From Mycobacterium simulans (GTDB taxonomy: Bacteria; Actinomycetota; Actinomycetes; Mycobacteriales; Mycobacteriaceae), in the NCBI RefSeq assembly GCF_900232995.1, contig NZ_OCVX01000004.1:453373-517372 (forward strand): 64,000 nucleotides of DNA, given 5' to 3'. The stretch's first letter is position 1; each line of letters opens with the position of its first letter. Both the position numbers and the translations under genes were made by a program. The notes below the pieces were generated by a model. That model had not been told where the DNA came from. It did not search any database and saw only the letters and a program-made list of their open reading frames with translations. Positions 1 through 8,875 of this stretch are shown here, piece after piece.

Positions 1-845
1 CCTACCCGCCGAGACAGCGCAGTGAGGCGGGCCAACACCTCCGGGCGACTGGCAAGATCTTGCCCGACGCTGCTTTCTCCCCAGACCACCAAGTCCGGCC
101 GCTGGCCCGCGAGCGTTGCGGTGAGTGCCTCGCTGGCCGCCTGCCGGACCGTCGAGTCGGCGATGTCGCCGGTCTGTACCAACGCCACGCGCACGGTCGC
201 GCCGCCGGTTGGCGTGTGGCCCAGCAGATACCAGGCCGGGCCGAGTCCCGCGCATGCCAACATGGAGCCCAGCGCGACACATCGACCGACCACGTCCCGG
301 TGCAGGATCACGCCGACGATCGCGGTATTTGCCGCGGCCACAAGAAAACTCGTCAGCCACACCCCGCCCAATGCGGCCGATGCCAGCGTCACAGGCTGGT
401 TCCATTGGGACGCACCCAACGATGCCCACGGACCGCCCAACGGGTGCCACGACCGCACTGCTTCGGCCGCCACCCACGCGCTAGGCAACACCATCACGGC
501 GGCACAGGTGCGCCCGGTACTGACCGGCGCCGACAACAGCCGGTGCGCGAGCCACCCCCACGGCAGCCACAACGCGCCCAGTCCAATCGCCAACACCGCC
601 GCCACCGGGCCAACGCTGGTCACCAGCCAGTACTGGGTGGTCAGCACGAACGCGGCAACACCCCACCACGCACGTACGGCGCCCTGCCCGGACGTCGGCG
701 CGGCCCGCACCACCAAGAGCAGCGGGACCACGCCGAACCACGCCAGCCACCACCACGACGGCGCGGGAAAAGCGAGCCCCGGTAGCGCGCCAGCGGCCAA
801 GGCCGCGGCCCAGCCAGGGATGCGCCGTCCCACGCTCGGGGTCAT
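1..845 (-). CDS. lnt: Apolipoprotein N-acyltransferase, 5' part (runs off the left edge)
   Basis: Integral membrane enzyme that adds the third acyl chain to the N-terminal cysteine of lipoproteins. About 281 residues are visible from an ATG at 845. Several hydrophobic helices fill residues ~10-210, with the Lnt-typical HPLGGPW-SLG-SQW stretch at ~134-149. A nitrilase-fold domain then opens with VRVALVQTG at ~218, and VVWGESS at ~253-259 supplies the expected catalytic Glu (E257). The Lys and Cys of the triad lie beyond the edge. It is divergent from the SDR at 941. As I recall, M. tuberculosis splits this gene into Rv2262c and Rv2261c; the frame here is intact as far as it can be seen. Confidence 0.9.
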   Translation of the reverse strand, partial: MTPSVGRRIPGWAAALAAGALPGLAFPAPSWWWLAWFGVVPLLLVVRAAPTSGQGAVRAWWGVAAFVLTTQYWLVTSVGPVAAVLAIGLGALWLPWGWLAHRLLSAPVSTGRTCAAVMVLPSAWVAAEAVRSWHPLGGPWASLGASQWNQPVTLASAALGGVWLTSFLVAAANTAIVGVILHRDVVGRCVALGSMLACAGLGPAWYLLGHTPTGGATVRVALVQTGDIADSTVRQAASEALTATLAGQRPDLVVWGESSVGQDLASRPEVLARLTALSRRV

Positions 846-940
846 GCAGATCAGAATGCCGCTCAACTTCGCGGAAGACGAGGGAAAGAGGACACTGGGA
901 CCCACCGGATACCAAGCAACCGGAAAAGGGAGTGATACGC

Positions 941-1888
941 ATGGCCAACGATCTCGTCGTCACGGTGCCCAATCTTTCCGGGAAGCTGGCGATTGTCACC
1001 GGAGCCAATAGCGGTCTCGGGTTCGGGCTGGCCCGGCGGCTGTCGGCGGCCGGCGCCGACGTGGTGATGGCGATCCGCAATCGCGCCAAGGGTGAAGCGG
1101 CGATCGAGGAAATCCGCAGCACGGTTCCCGACGCCAAGCTGACCGTTAAAACACTCGACCTGTCGTCACTGGCTTCCGTCGCCGCCTTGGGCGAACAACT
1201 CAATGCCGAGGGCCGCCCGATCGACATCCTGATCAACAACGCCGGTGTCATGACGCCACCCGACCGCGACACCACATCCGACGGCTTCGAATTGCAGTTC
1301 GGCAGTAACCATCTCGGACACTTCGCGCTGACCGCGCACGTGCTGCCGCTGTTGCGCGCGGTCAAGGGCGCGCGTGTGGTATCCCTGAGCAGCCTGGCGG
1401 CCCGCCGCGGTCGCATCCATTTCAATGATCTGCAGTTTGAGAAGTCGTACGCCGCGATGACGGCCTATGGCCAGTCGAAGCTGGCGGTCTTGATGTTCGC
1501 CCGCGAGCTGGACCGCCGCAGCCGCAAGGCGGGATGGGGCATCGTGTCTAATGCCGCGCACCCGGGATTGACCAAGACCAACCTCCAGATCAGCGGCCCG
1601 TCGCATGGCCGGCAAAAGCCGGCTCTGATGGAGCGGTTGTACAAGATGTCATGGCGGTTCAGTCCGTTCCTATGGCAAGAGATCGACGAGGGGATCCTGC
1701 CGGCGCTGTATGCAGCCGCGACGCCCCAAGCCGAGGGCGGTGCATTCTATGGACCCCGCGGGGTCTATGAGGCCGCGGGCGGCGGCGTGACTGACGCCAA
1801 AGTTCCCGCTCGTGCCCGCAATGAGGCTGAGAGCCAACGTCTTTGGGAGATTTCCGAGCGGCTCACCGGCGTCAGCTACCCGGACTAG
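941..1888 (+). CDS. Short-chain dehydrogenase/reductase (Rv2263-like)
   Basis: NAD(P)-dependent oxidoreductase of the retinol-dehydrogenase/light-dependent protochlorophyllide-reductase-like SDR group. It has the nucleotide-binding TGANSGLG motif near the N-terminus, NNAG (LINNAGVM), a Ser followed ~25 residues later by YGQSK (catalytic Tyr-Lys), and a long C-terminal part. I chose the ATG at 941 over the in-frame GTG at 932 because AAAAGGGAG lies 9 nt upstream of it; this gives 315 residues, close to the ~317 I recall for Rv2263. Its TAG stop shares the tetranucleotide CTAG with the stop of the convergent gene. The substrate is unknown. Confidence 0.9.
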   Translation: MANDLVVTVPNLSGKLAIVTGANSGLGFGLARRLSAAGADVVMAIRNRAKGEAAIEEIRSTVPDAKLTVKTLDLSSLASVAALGEQLNAEGRPIDILINNAGVMTPPDRDTTSDGFELQFGSNHLGHFALTAHVLPLLRAVKGARVVSLSSLAARRGRIHFNDLQFEKSYAAMTAYGQSKLAVLMFARELDRRSRKAGWGIVSNAAHPGLTKTNLQISGPSHGRQKPALMERLYKMSWRFSPFLWQEIDEGILPALYAAATPQAEGGAFYGPRGVYEAAGGGVTDAKVPARARNEAESQRLWEISERLTGVSYPD

Positions 1889-3759
1889 CCGCCGCGTGAG
1901 ATTCCCGGGATCTGCGGTATGTCCGGAATCGGTGGGACCGGCGGAATCGGCGGCGGATTCGGCGGAGCGGGTGCCTGCGGCGCCGGTGATTGCGTGGTCG
2001 CCGGCGGCTGGGTGGTCGCCGGGGCCCCGGTGGTAGCGGTCGGCGATGCCGGCGGTGTGGTGGTGACGGGCGGCGGAGTTGTGGTGGCTGGCGGGGTCTC
2101 CGTCGTCGACGGTGGCGGAGTTTCCGTGGTCTGCGCCGGTGGCGGCGGAGGTGCTTGCTGGGTCGGCGGCGCTGGTTGAGTGTTCTCGGGCGTGGGCCCC
2201 GTGGTTCCGGCGTCGGTCGACGGTGGGGCAGCGGGCGGCGCCGAGGAAGTGGGAACGGTGGTCACGCCCGTGGAGGGCGCCGGCTTGTTGTCGGACGAGT
2301 TCAACCCGATCGCGACCGCGGTACCCACGAGCAGCACCGCGACGACGGCACTGATGATGATCACCGCGGGCAGGCGATACCAGGGAATGATCTTGGGTTT
2401 GGGCTCAGGCTCCGCGCGGGCATCGCGGTCGAAGCTCAATTGCGGGCGTGCGGCCGTGAACCCGGAGCCCCGCGAAGAACCCGGGTATTCGCCGGTGCCC
2501 GCGGGCATGGCGCGGGAGTCATCGTCGGCCTCCGACCAGGCCAACGCGGGCTGCAGAACCGATACCGGCGCATCGCCCATCCCATTCGCCGCCGGTACCG
2601 GCGGCGAAACAGCCGGAGCCGGCGCCAAAACAGCCGGGGCGGTAGCCGTCGCCCCAGACGCAGATGCCGTCGGCGTCAACACCGTCGCACCGGTATCGGC
2701 TGGACCGCCCGCGGCCCGTAGTGCGGCGCCGATCGCGGCGGTCAGTTGCGGACGCGGGGTTGTAACCACCGGGACGCCAAAGCGTCCCGACAGGGTGGTG
2801 GTGATCGCCGGGATGTTGGCTACGCCGCCCACCGAGATGATTGCAACCAGCTTGGCCGCGCGGATTCCGCTGCGCCCCAACGTCTGATCCAGAGCCCCGA
2901 CAAACCCGTCCAGCGAACCGCGGATCGTGTCCTCGAGCTCGTTTCTGGTGAGCCGGACTTCCCCGCGCATTCCCGGCACGTCGTCGCCCAGCGTAGTGAC
3001 CGTGCTGGACGAGAGCTGCTGCTTGGCATTCCTGCATTCCGACCGCAGCCGCGCCAGCGAGCCGATCGCAAAAGTGCCCGCCGGGTCGAACGGGCCGGTG
3101 CTCGGAATTTCGGACATGACGTAGGTCAACAGCGCCTGATCGATCAGGTCGCCGGAGAAGTCGTGATAGCGAACGGTCGCCGCCACCGGCTGATAGTCGC
3201 CGTCGGCGTCGACCACGGTGATGCTGCTCCCGCTACCACCGAAATCGCACACGGCGACCATCCCGCGGGCCGGGAGGCCGGGGTTGGCCCGCGCGGCAAA
3301 AAGCGTTGCCGCGGCGTCAGGGATCAGCGACGGTGGTTGCGCCCCACGCGACCACTCCGAAACCCGGCTCAAAGCGCCGCTCAGCGCGTCCACCGCCGCG
3401 GGTCCCCAGTGGGCGGGATAGGTCACCGCCACACTGTCGGGTAGTGGGCGGCCGCCGGTGGCCGCATAGCCGAGCGCCCGCAGCCCGTCGGCGACCAGGG
3501 CCTCGCTGCGGTGCATCGAGCCGTCGGCAGCCACGATTTCGACCGGGTCCCCCACCCGATCGACGAAGTCGGTGATCACCAGGCCGGGCTCGTAGAGTCT
3601 GGGATTTTCCGGTGGGACGCCCACCTCGGACGGGCGCTGTCGGTACAACGTCAGCACCGGCTTGCGGGTGAGCGCGTGATCCGCGGTGACCGCCGCGAGG
3701 TTGGTGGCACCGATCGACAGACCCAGTGCGGACCGTGGTGCTTCTGCCATGTGGTCCAA
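1885..3759 (-). CDS. Actin/Hsp70-like ATPase domain with membrane anchor and proline-rich tail (Rv2264c-like)
   Basis: 624 residues. The N-terminal ~350 residues resemble the DnaK/actin ATPase fold: GLSIGATN at the start (phosphate 1), CDFGGSGSS (~172-180, phosphate 2) and ISVGGVANIPAI (~308-319, adenosine motif). An Ala/Pro linker follows, then one transmembrane helix (~462-485, after PWYRLPA), then a ~130-residue Pro/Thr-rich extracellular tail with many PPP runs. The architecture suggests a membrane-tethered ATPase with an exported tail, but the function is not known. GTG and TTG starts cannot be excluded; the ATG at 3759 is used. The tail is GC-extreme and repetitive. Confidence 0.85.
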   Translation of the reverse strand: MDHMAEAPRSALGLSIGATNLAAVTADHALTRKPVLTLYRQRPSEVGVPPENPRLYEPGLVITDFVDRVGDPVEIVAADGSMHRSEALVADGLRALGYAATGGRPLPDSVAVTYPAHWGPAAVDALSGALSRVSEWSRGAQPPSLIPDAAATLFAARANPGLPARGMVAVCDFGGSGSSITVVDADGDYQPVAATVRYHDFSGDLIDQALLTYVMSEIPSTGPFDPAGTFAIGSLARLRSECRNAKQQLSSSTVTTLGDDVPGMRGEVRLTRNELEDTIRGSLDGFVGALDQTLGRSGIRAAKLVAIISVGGVANIPAITTTLSGRFGVPVVTTPRPQLTAAIGAALRAAGGPADTGATVLTPTASASGATATAPAVLAPAPAVSPPVPAANGMGDAPVSVLQPALAWSEADDDSRAMPAGTGEYPGSSRGSGFTAARPQLSFDRDARAEPEPKPKIIPWYRLPAVIIISAVVAVLLVGTAVAIGLNSSDNKPAPSTGVTTVPTSSAPPAAPPSTDAGTTGPTPENTQPAPPTQQAPPPPPAQTTETPPPSTTETPPATTTPPPVTTTPPASPTATTGAPATTQPPATTQSPAPQAPAPPNPPPIPPVPPIPDIPQIPGISRGG

Positions 3760-3877
3760 TCCCCGTGTTCAGCGGCATGTCCCGGCCATCCCGCCTACCC
3801 GAATTTTCTCGGTATTACATATAGCCAATCTTTGCGCCGGCTATGCGCGAGCTGTATGACGACACGACGCGCGCTGG

Positions 3878-4957
3878 TCAACGGATGACGCCGGCTCCGG
3901 GGATCAGCGGGAGGTCGAGCGCCGTGACCCAGCCAGGGGACAGCTCATTGACCGCCGGTACGGCGTTAAGCGCTCGCATTCCGGTGGCCAGGCAGCCGGC
4001 GGCGGCCGCATCCCGGCCCGAGCCGTCGGTGAATCGGAACGCGGTTTCCTGAAAGATGCTCGGGGTCCCCTCGATGTCCACCCGGTAGACGTCATTGTCA
4101 TGGCCCGTCGGCCAGTCGGGGGCGGCGTCGAGCCCGATGCGGTTGACGTGCTCGAGTTGGATGCGGGTTTCGCCCCGGTAGACGCCGTTGATGGTGAACC
4201 GGACGGCGGCGACGTGGCCGGGTTTGATTACGCCTTTGGCCGATTTGCGCTCGGTGGGAGTCACCCATTTTTCCCAGGTCGTGGTGATTTCGTCGAGCAT
4301 GATGCCGGCGGCGTGGGCGATCATCGGCACGGTGGCGCCCCACGCGAAGATCAACACGTCTCGGTTCTCCAGCATCGGCGTGAACTCGGGTTTCTGACCG
4401 ATGCCCATCTCGTGTTCGTAGTCGCCCTCGTAGTTCGTATAGTCCAGCAGCTCGGACGCCCGGACTTTGCGCACCTCGGAACACAGGCCCATCAGGGTCA
4501 TCGGAAACAGGTCGTTGGCGAATCCCGGGTCGATACCGGTGGTAAAGCAGGACGACTCGCCAAGTTCACAGGCTTCGGTGATCGGCGTGATCCAGTTCGG
4601 CGGGTTCAGGTGCATGGTCGGCCAGATCCAGGGCGTCATTGCAGTCGAGCAGACGTCGATCCCGGCCCGCAGGAACCGCGTTATCAGCAGGATGTTGTCC
4701 TTGGCGTGCATTGCCGTCGGACCGTAGTGCACCAGCGCGTCGGGTTTGAGCGCGATCAGTGCGTCGACGTCGTCGGTAGCGGTGATGCCGACGGGTTCGG
4801 CCAGCCCGCAGATTTCGCCGACGTCGCAGCCAACCTTGTCGGGATTGCTGACGCCGACGCCCACCAGCTCGAACAGCGGATGCTTGACGATCTCGGCGAT
4901 CACCATCTTGCCCACGAATCCGGTGCCCCAGACCACCACTCGCTTTATCTTGTCCAA
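3878..4957 (-). CDS. Dihydrodipicolinate reductase-like NAD(P)-binding protein
   Basis: About 359 residues. The protein opens with a Rossmann motif (VVVWGTGFVGKMV) followed by HPLFELVGVGVSNPDKVG, typical of the DapB N-terminal domain in mycobacterial stand-alone reductases related to amino-acid dehydrogenases. The remainder has no motif I can tie to a substrate. Start choice: AGGAGG at 4967-4972 sits 9 nt before a TTG at 4957, while the GTG at 4966 lies directly against the Shine-Dalgarno. Longer versions starting at 5155 would read antisense through the divergent secreted-protein gene and look unnatural. I do not recall this gene at the equivalent M. tuberculosis position. Confidence 0.82.
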   Translation of the reverse strand: MDKIKRVVVWGTGFVGKMVIAEIVKHPLFELVGVGVSNPDKVGCDVGEICGLAEPVGITATDDVDALIALKPDALVHYGPTAMHAKDNILLITRFLRAGIDVCSTAMTPWIWPTMHLNPPNWITPITEACELGESSCFTTGIDPGFANDLFPMTLMGLCSEVRKVRASELLDYTNYEGDYEHEMGIGQKPEFTPMLENRDVLIFAWGATVPMIAHAAGIMLDEITTTWEKWVTPTERKSAKGVIKPGHVAAVRFTINGVYRGETRIQLEHVNRIGLDAAPDWPTGHDNDVYRVDIEGTPSIFQETAFRFTDGSGRDAAAAGCLATGMRALNAVPAVNELSPGWVTALDLPLIPGAGVIR

Positions 4958-5070
4958 ACCAGCCACCTCCTGCTGCACCCTGATCCCGCACTTCACCCTA
5001 AGCGTGGCTCGTGGCCAAAGGACGCGAAGCCCCTGGTGTGCCGCCGTGCGCGGTGACAACATGGACAACC

Positions 5071-5409
5071 ATGAAGCATCTCGGCGGACCCTCGATCCTG
5101 TTTGCTGTCGGTATCGGCTTGGCGGCCACGTGTGGTGTGGCAAACGCCGACCCAATGCCCCAAGTCCGCTACGAAGTGAGCGGCAGCGGCCTCGCCGAAT
5201 ACATCTCGTACCAAACCGTCGAAGGTCAGCAGCATGCCGTCAACGTGCCCCTGCCATGGAAAACGGAGTTCAGCTCATTCGGTGCTCAAGTGTTCGTGCT
5301 CAGCGCCCAGGGACCGGGCACCATATCCTGCAGGATCCTGCTCGACGGCAATGTGGTGAACCAGCAGACGTCGACCGGGCTACCCGGACGAGCCGCCTGC
5401 TCGCACTGA
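5071..5409 (+). CDS. Small secreted MmpS-like protein
   Basis: 112 residues: a signal peptide (charged MKH, hydrophobic core to about residue 26, ANA-D cleavage-like site) followed by a compact domain with the VRYEVSGSG, AEYISYQT and ISCRILLDGNVV elements of MmpS transport-accessory proteins. MmpS proteins partner MmpL transporters in the periplasm, but no mmpL is adjacent and the usual N-terminal membrane helix is replaced by a cleavable-looking signal. The gene ends 22 nt before cyp124 and is on the same strand, so it may be co-transcribed. The ATG at 5071 is chosen because it places the signal peptide at the N-terminus. Confidence 0.75.
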   Translation: MKHLGGPSILFAVGIGLAATCGVANADPMPQVRYEVSGSGLAEYISYQTVEGQQHAVNVPLPWKTEFSSFGAQVFVLSAQGPGTISCRILLDGNVVNQQTSTGLPGRAACSH

Positions 5410-5431
5410 TAACGGCCCAGAGGAGGATCCG

Positions 5432-6718
5432 ATGGCCCTCAAGAGTGGAATTTCGACTCGGGTCAACGGAGTAGCACCGCCCGAGGTTCCACTTGCCGAT
5501 GTCCGTCTCGACTCCCTGAAATTCTGGGGATTCGACGACGACATCCGCGACGGCGCCTTCGCCACTTTGCGCCGAGACGCGCCGGTTTCGTTCTGGCCCA
5601 CCCTCGAACTGCCCGGGTTCACCGCCGGCAACGGGCATTGGGCGCTGACCAAGCTCGACGACATCTTCTACGCCAGCCGTCATCCCGAGATTTTCAGCTC
5701 CAGCCCCAACATCACGATCAACGACCAAACACCGGAGTTGGCCGAGTATTTCGGCTCAATGATCGTGCTCGACGACCCGCGACACCAGCGGCTGCGCTCG
5801 ATTGTCAGCAGGGCGTTCACTCCGAAGGTCGTCGCCCGCATCGAGGCGTCGGTGCGCGAGCGGGCCCACCGGTTGGTGGCATCGATGATCGCCAATCATC
5901 CCGACGGGCAAGCCGACCTGGTCAGCGAACTCGCCGGGCCGCTGCCGTTGCAGATCATCTGCGACATGATGGGTGTTCCCGAGGAAGACCACCAGCGGGT
6001 ATTCCATTGGACCAACGTGATTCTCGGGTTCGGCGACCCGGATCTGGCGACCGATTTCGATGAGTTCATTCAGGTTTCGATGGATATCGGCGCCTACGCC
6101 ACCGCGCTGGCCGACGACCGTCGCGTTAACCATCACGACGATCTGACCACGAGCCTGGTGGAAGCCGAGGTTGACGGCGAGCGGCTGACATCGTCGGAAA
6201 TCGCAACGTTTTTCATTCTTTTGGTGGTGGCCGGCAACGAGACGACGCGTAATGCGATCAGCCACGGCGTGCTGGCGCTGTCCCGCTATCCCGAGGAGCG
6301 GGAGAAGTGGTGGTCGGACTTCGACCGCGTGTCACCCACCGCGGTCGAGGAAATCGTGCGGTGGGCGTCGCCGGTGGTCTACATGCGCCGCACCCTGACC
6401 CAAGATGTTGAGCTGCGCGGCACCAAGATGTCCGCCGGAGACAAGGTCTCGCTGTGGTATTGCTCGGCCAACCGGGATGAGTCAAAGTTCCCCGATCCGT
6501 GGACGTTTGACGTCACGCGCGACCCCAATCCGCACGTGGGGTTCGGTGGCGGGGGCGCCCATTTCTGCCTGGGCGCGAACCTGGCTCGTCGTGAGATCAG
6601 GGTCGTGTTCGACGAGTTGCGCCGCGAAATGCCCGACATCGTCGCGACCGAGGAGCCGGCGCGACTGCTGTCGCAGTTCATTCATGGCATCAAGCGGCTG
6701 CCCGTGGCGTGGACTTAG
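5432..6718 (+). CDS. cyp124: Cytochrome P450 CYP124 (methyl-branched lipid omega-hydroxylase)
   Basis: 428 residues, the same length as M. tuberculosis CYP124 (Rv2266). The I-helix motif AGNETTRN, the ExxR of the K-helix (EEIVR) and the heme loop FGGGGAHFCLG with Cys379 as axial ligand are all present. CYP124 is known to hydroxylate the terminal carbon of methyl-branched lipids and cholesterol side chains; by similarity this enzyme should too. A strong AGAGGAGG lies 5 nt before the ATG. A 26-bp perfect hairpin starts 4 nt after the stop and probably ends the transcript. The sequence similarity is high enough that the assignment is firm. Confidence 0.95.
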   Translation: MALKSGISTRVNGVAPPEVPLADVRLDSLKFWGFDDDIRDGAFATLRRDAPVSFWPTLELPGFTAGNGHWALTKLDDIFYASRHPEIFSSSPNITINDQTPELAEYFGSMIVLDDPRHQRLRSIVSRAFTPKVVARIEASVRERAHRLVASMIANHPDGQADLVSELAGPLPLQIICDMMGVPEEDHQRVFHWTNVILGFGDPDLATDFDEFIQVSMDIGAYATALADDRRVNHHDDLTTSLVEAEVDGERLTSSEIATFFILLVVAGNETTRNAISHGVLALSRYPEEREKWWSDFDRVSPTAVEEIVRWASPVVYMRRTLTQDVELRGTKMSAGDKVSLWYCSANRDESKFPDPWTFDVTRDPNPHVGFGGGGAHFCLGANLARREIRVVFDELRREMPDIVATEEPARLLSQFIHGIKRLPVAWT

Positions 6719-6721
6719 TGT

Positions 6722-6783
6722 GCCGAGCAGACGCAGAATCGCACGAACGCCGAGCGTTTCGTGCGATTCTGCGTCTGCTCGGC
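6722..6783 (+). terminator. TRIT-like intergenic hairpin, copy 1
   Basis: Perfect inverted repeat with 26-bp arms (6722-6747 and 6758-6783) and a 10-nt loop, starting 4 nt after the cyp124 stop. The outer arm reads GCCGAGCAGACGCAGAATCG. It belongs to a family seen five times in this window and resembles the TRIT (tuberculosis Rho-independent terminator) motif as I recall it. No U-tract follows. Confidence 0.8.
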
Positions 6784-6817
6784 GTTGACTGGTCCCCCGT
6801 TTGCTAGTAGGCCTTTC

Positions 6818-8197
6818 ATGATGAACGATGTCGACGTATGCGTGGTAGGTGCCGGTTTCGCCGGCCTGACTGCGGCACTTCGGCTCAAGCAGGCCGGCCA
6901 TTCGGTGCGGTTGCTGGAGGCACGGGACCGGGTTGGCGGCAGGACCTTCACCGTGGAGCGCGACGACGGGTCGTGGATCGACAAGGGTGGCGCCTGGATC
7001 GGGCCGACGCAGGACCGGATCTATGCGCTGATGGACGAATTCGGCGTGAAGAGCTTCAAGCAGTACCACGACGGCGAAGCCATGATGGTGGTCGACGGCA
7101 AGCAATACCGCTACGAGGGCACGATCCCATGGACCATGAGCCCGTGGGCGTCGCTGAACCTGGGCGCGGGTTTCCTCGAACTTGGGCAGATGTGCAAGTC
7201 GATCCCCCTGGAGGCGCCATGGGAAGCCAAGAAGGCGCAGAAGTGGGATCGGATGACTTTGGCCCAATGGCTGGAACGCAACATCAAGTCCAAGGTGGCA
7301 CACGACCTGCTCGATACGGCGATCTCCGGCTGCTACACGTCGGCGGCTTCCGAGGTGTCAATGCTCTTCATGCTCTACCAGATGGGGTCGGCCGGTGGGC
7401 CCAGCTTCGTGCTCGGCGGCAAGGGCGCATCTCAAGACGCCCGGGTGATCGGCGGAATGGGTGCGATCTACCGGCCAATCGCCGACGAGCTGGGCGACGT
7501 GATCCAGCTGTCGCAGCCGGTCCGGTCGATCACCCAGGATCCCGACGGCGTAACCGTCCGGTCCGATCGCGACAGCGTTCGGGCCGGGCGTGTCATCGTC
7601 GCGGTTCCGTTGGCGATCGCCAGCCAAATCATCTATGAGCCAATGCTTCCCACCGATCGGTCGTTCCTGCACCAGCGGATGCCCGGCGGCGCGATCGTCA
7701 AGGTCTCGATCGTCTACGACGAGCCGTTCTGGCGAGCCGACGGTTTGTGCGGCCAAAGCGCCGCGCCCGGATCGCTGGCAACGGTCACCATCGACGCCTG
7801 CACCGACACCGGCACCCCGGGCATCCTGTGCGTGGTCATCGAGGGCCCGATCGCACGACAATATGAGCGCCTCGACGAGGACGGGCGCCGTCGGGCGGTC
7901 CTTAACGCCCTGGTGGAACGGTTCGGCCCCAGGGCCGGCAAGCCCGAGGACTACGTCGAGCAGAACTGGAGCCGCGAGCGTTACTCCGGCGGCGGCATGC
8001 TCAGCCACGCACCGCCGGGTGTGCTCACCGAATTCGGCCATGCGCTGCGCAGACCGTGTGGCCGTATTCACTGGGCCGGCACCGAAAGCTCGGTGCAAAT
8101 GTGCGGGTGGATCGATGGCGCCATCCGTTCCGGCGAACGCGCCGCCAGCGAAGTCATGTCAGCCGAATCGCTCACATCCGCCAACAAGGGGTTGTGA
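6818..8197 (+). CDS. Flavin-containing amine oxidase
   Basis: About 459 residues of the monoamine-oxidase family (AofH-like). The FAD dinucleotide-binding motif VVGAGFAGL lies at the N-terminus, followed by LLEARDRVGGR and, near the C-terminus, the flavin-proximal WAGTESS and GWIDGAIRSGERAA motifs, with the full spacing of the family. It should oxidise a primary or secondary amine; the substrate is unknown. ATGs at 6818 and 6821 are alternatives; the reading frame extends back into the terminator hairpin, which is not coding. I do not recall it next to cyp124 in M. tuberculosis, so it may be an insertion or a gene lost there. Confidence 0.88.
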   Translation: MMNDVDVCVVGAGFAGLTAALRLKQAGHSVRLLEARDRVGGRTFTVERDDGSWIDKGGAWIGPTQDRIYALMDEFGVKSFKQYHDGEAMMVVDGKQYRYEGTIPWTMSPWASLNLGAGFLELGQMCKSIPLEAPWEAKKAQKWDRMTLAQWLERNIKSKVAHDLLDTAISGCYTSAASEVSMLFMLYQMGSAGGPSFVLGGKGASQDARVIGGMGAIYRPIADELGDVIQLSQPVRSITQDPDGVTVRSDRDSVRAGRVIVAVPLAIASQIIYEPMLPTDRSFLHQRMPGGAIVKVSIVYDEPFWRADGLCGQSAAPGSLATVTIDACTDTGTPGILCVVIEGPIARQYERLDEDGRRRAVLNALVERFGPRAGKPEDYVEQNWSRERYSGGGMLSHAPPGVLTEFGHALRRPCGRIHWAGTESSVQMCGWIDGAIRSGERAASEVMSAESLTSANKGL

Positions 8198-8234
8198 CAC
8201 CTACGAGTTCTCGCTACAGCGGTTCTAACGGTAG

Positions 8235-8840
8235 CTACGCAGCAAGCGTGAACACGAGCAAGACTCGGGGGTACATGGTCAACCACTCGGGGGGCTGCGG
8301 GAGTCGCGCTAAGCAGATCGCCTTGTCGCCCAGCCACTCCAGCGCAGACCGGTAGGCGCCGAGGTGTGCGGGCCGGAAGGGGTAGCGGTAGTACCGCGCG
8401 AACAACTGCACATGCGCAAAGAGCACCAACTTGCCGAGAGGCCCCTCCGGCACGTCCTCGAAGACGATGATGCTACGGCGCGCGATCCGGTGGCACTGCT
8501 TGATCAACGCCATGGGGTCATGGCTGTGATGGAGCACTTCGCTGACCACGACGTGATCAAACGCCTTGTCCGGGAAGGGGATTGTGGTGCCGTCAAACTG
8601 GCGGAATGGGATCGGGGCTTGACGAAAATCTTTGACGTCCACCCCGCTTGGGTCCACCCCATACATTTGCTGTAGATACGCCGAGAGATGGCCGGTCCCG
8701 CAGCCAACGTCGAGCAGGCTATCGCCGTGACTTAGGTAATCCGCGAGCGCTTTGGCTTGGTCCCGCAGTCTGGCCGCGGGCTTCATGACGTGTAGCGCTT
8801 CCGTAACGCGCCGGCGCTGTTCCCGCAGTCTGATGCGCAC
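8235..8840 (-). CDS. Class I SAM-dependent methyltransferase
   Basis: 201 residues. Motif I is LLDVGCGTGHLS (about residues 42-53), followed by the acidic GVDVKD and the FDHVVVSEVLHHSHDP post-II motif of the Methyltransf_11 family. GGGAGG lies 7 nt before the GTG at 8840, which fixes the start. It is divergent from the SnoaL-like gene with only 35 nt between the two starts, so both promoters are packed together or one transcript is leaderless. The methyl acceptor is not apparent. The gene follows the amine oxidase tail-to-tail with 37 nt between. Confidence 0.85.
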   Translation of the reverse strand: MRIRLREQRRRVTEALHVMKPAARLRDQAKALADYLSHGDSLLDVGCGTGHLSAYLQQMYGVDPSGVDVKDFRQAPIPFRQFDGTTIPFPDKAFDHVVVSEVLHHSHDPMALIKQCHRIARRSIIVFEDVPEGPLGKLVLFAHVQLFARYYRYPFRPAHLGAYRSALEWLGDKAICLARLPQPPEWLTMYPRVLLVFTLAA

Positions 8841-8875
8841 TTAGAGACCTCCCTTCCGAGGATTATTGTCCAAGC

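Noticed and set aside
481..1425. Long minus-strand open frame across lnt and the SDR
   Set aside because: It is antisense to the SDR and in the wrong frame of lnt; its sequence is Arg/Ala-rich with no motif, typical of high-GC shadows.
1919..2179. Gly-rich PE_PGRS-like plus-strand frame
   Set aside because: It is the antisense of the Pro/Thr-rich tail of the Rv2264c-like gene; lacks a PE domain.
4100..5056. Plus-strand 318-residue frame opposite the DapB-like gene
   Set aside because: Mirror of a gene with a clear Rossmann motif; composition (His/Asp/Gly/Val-rich) is that of an antisense frame.
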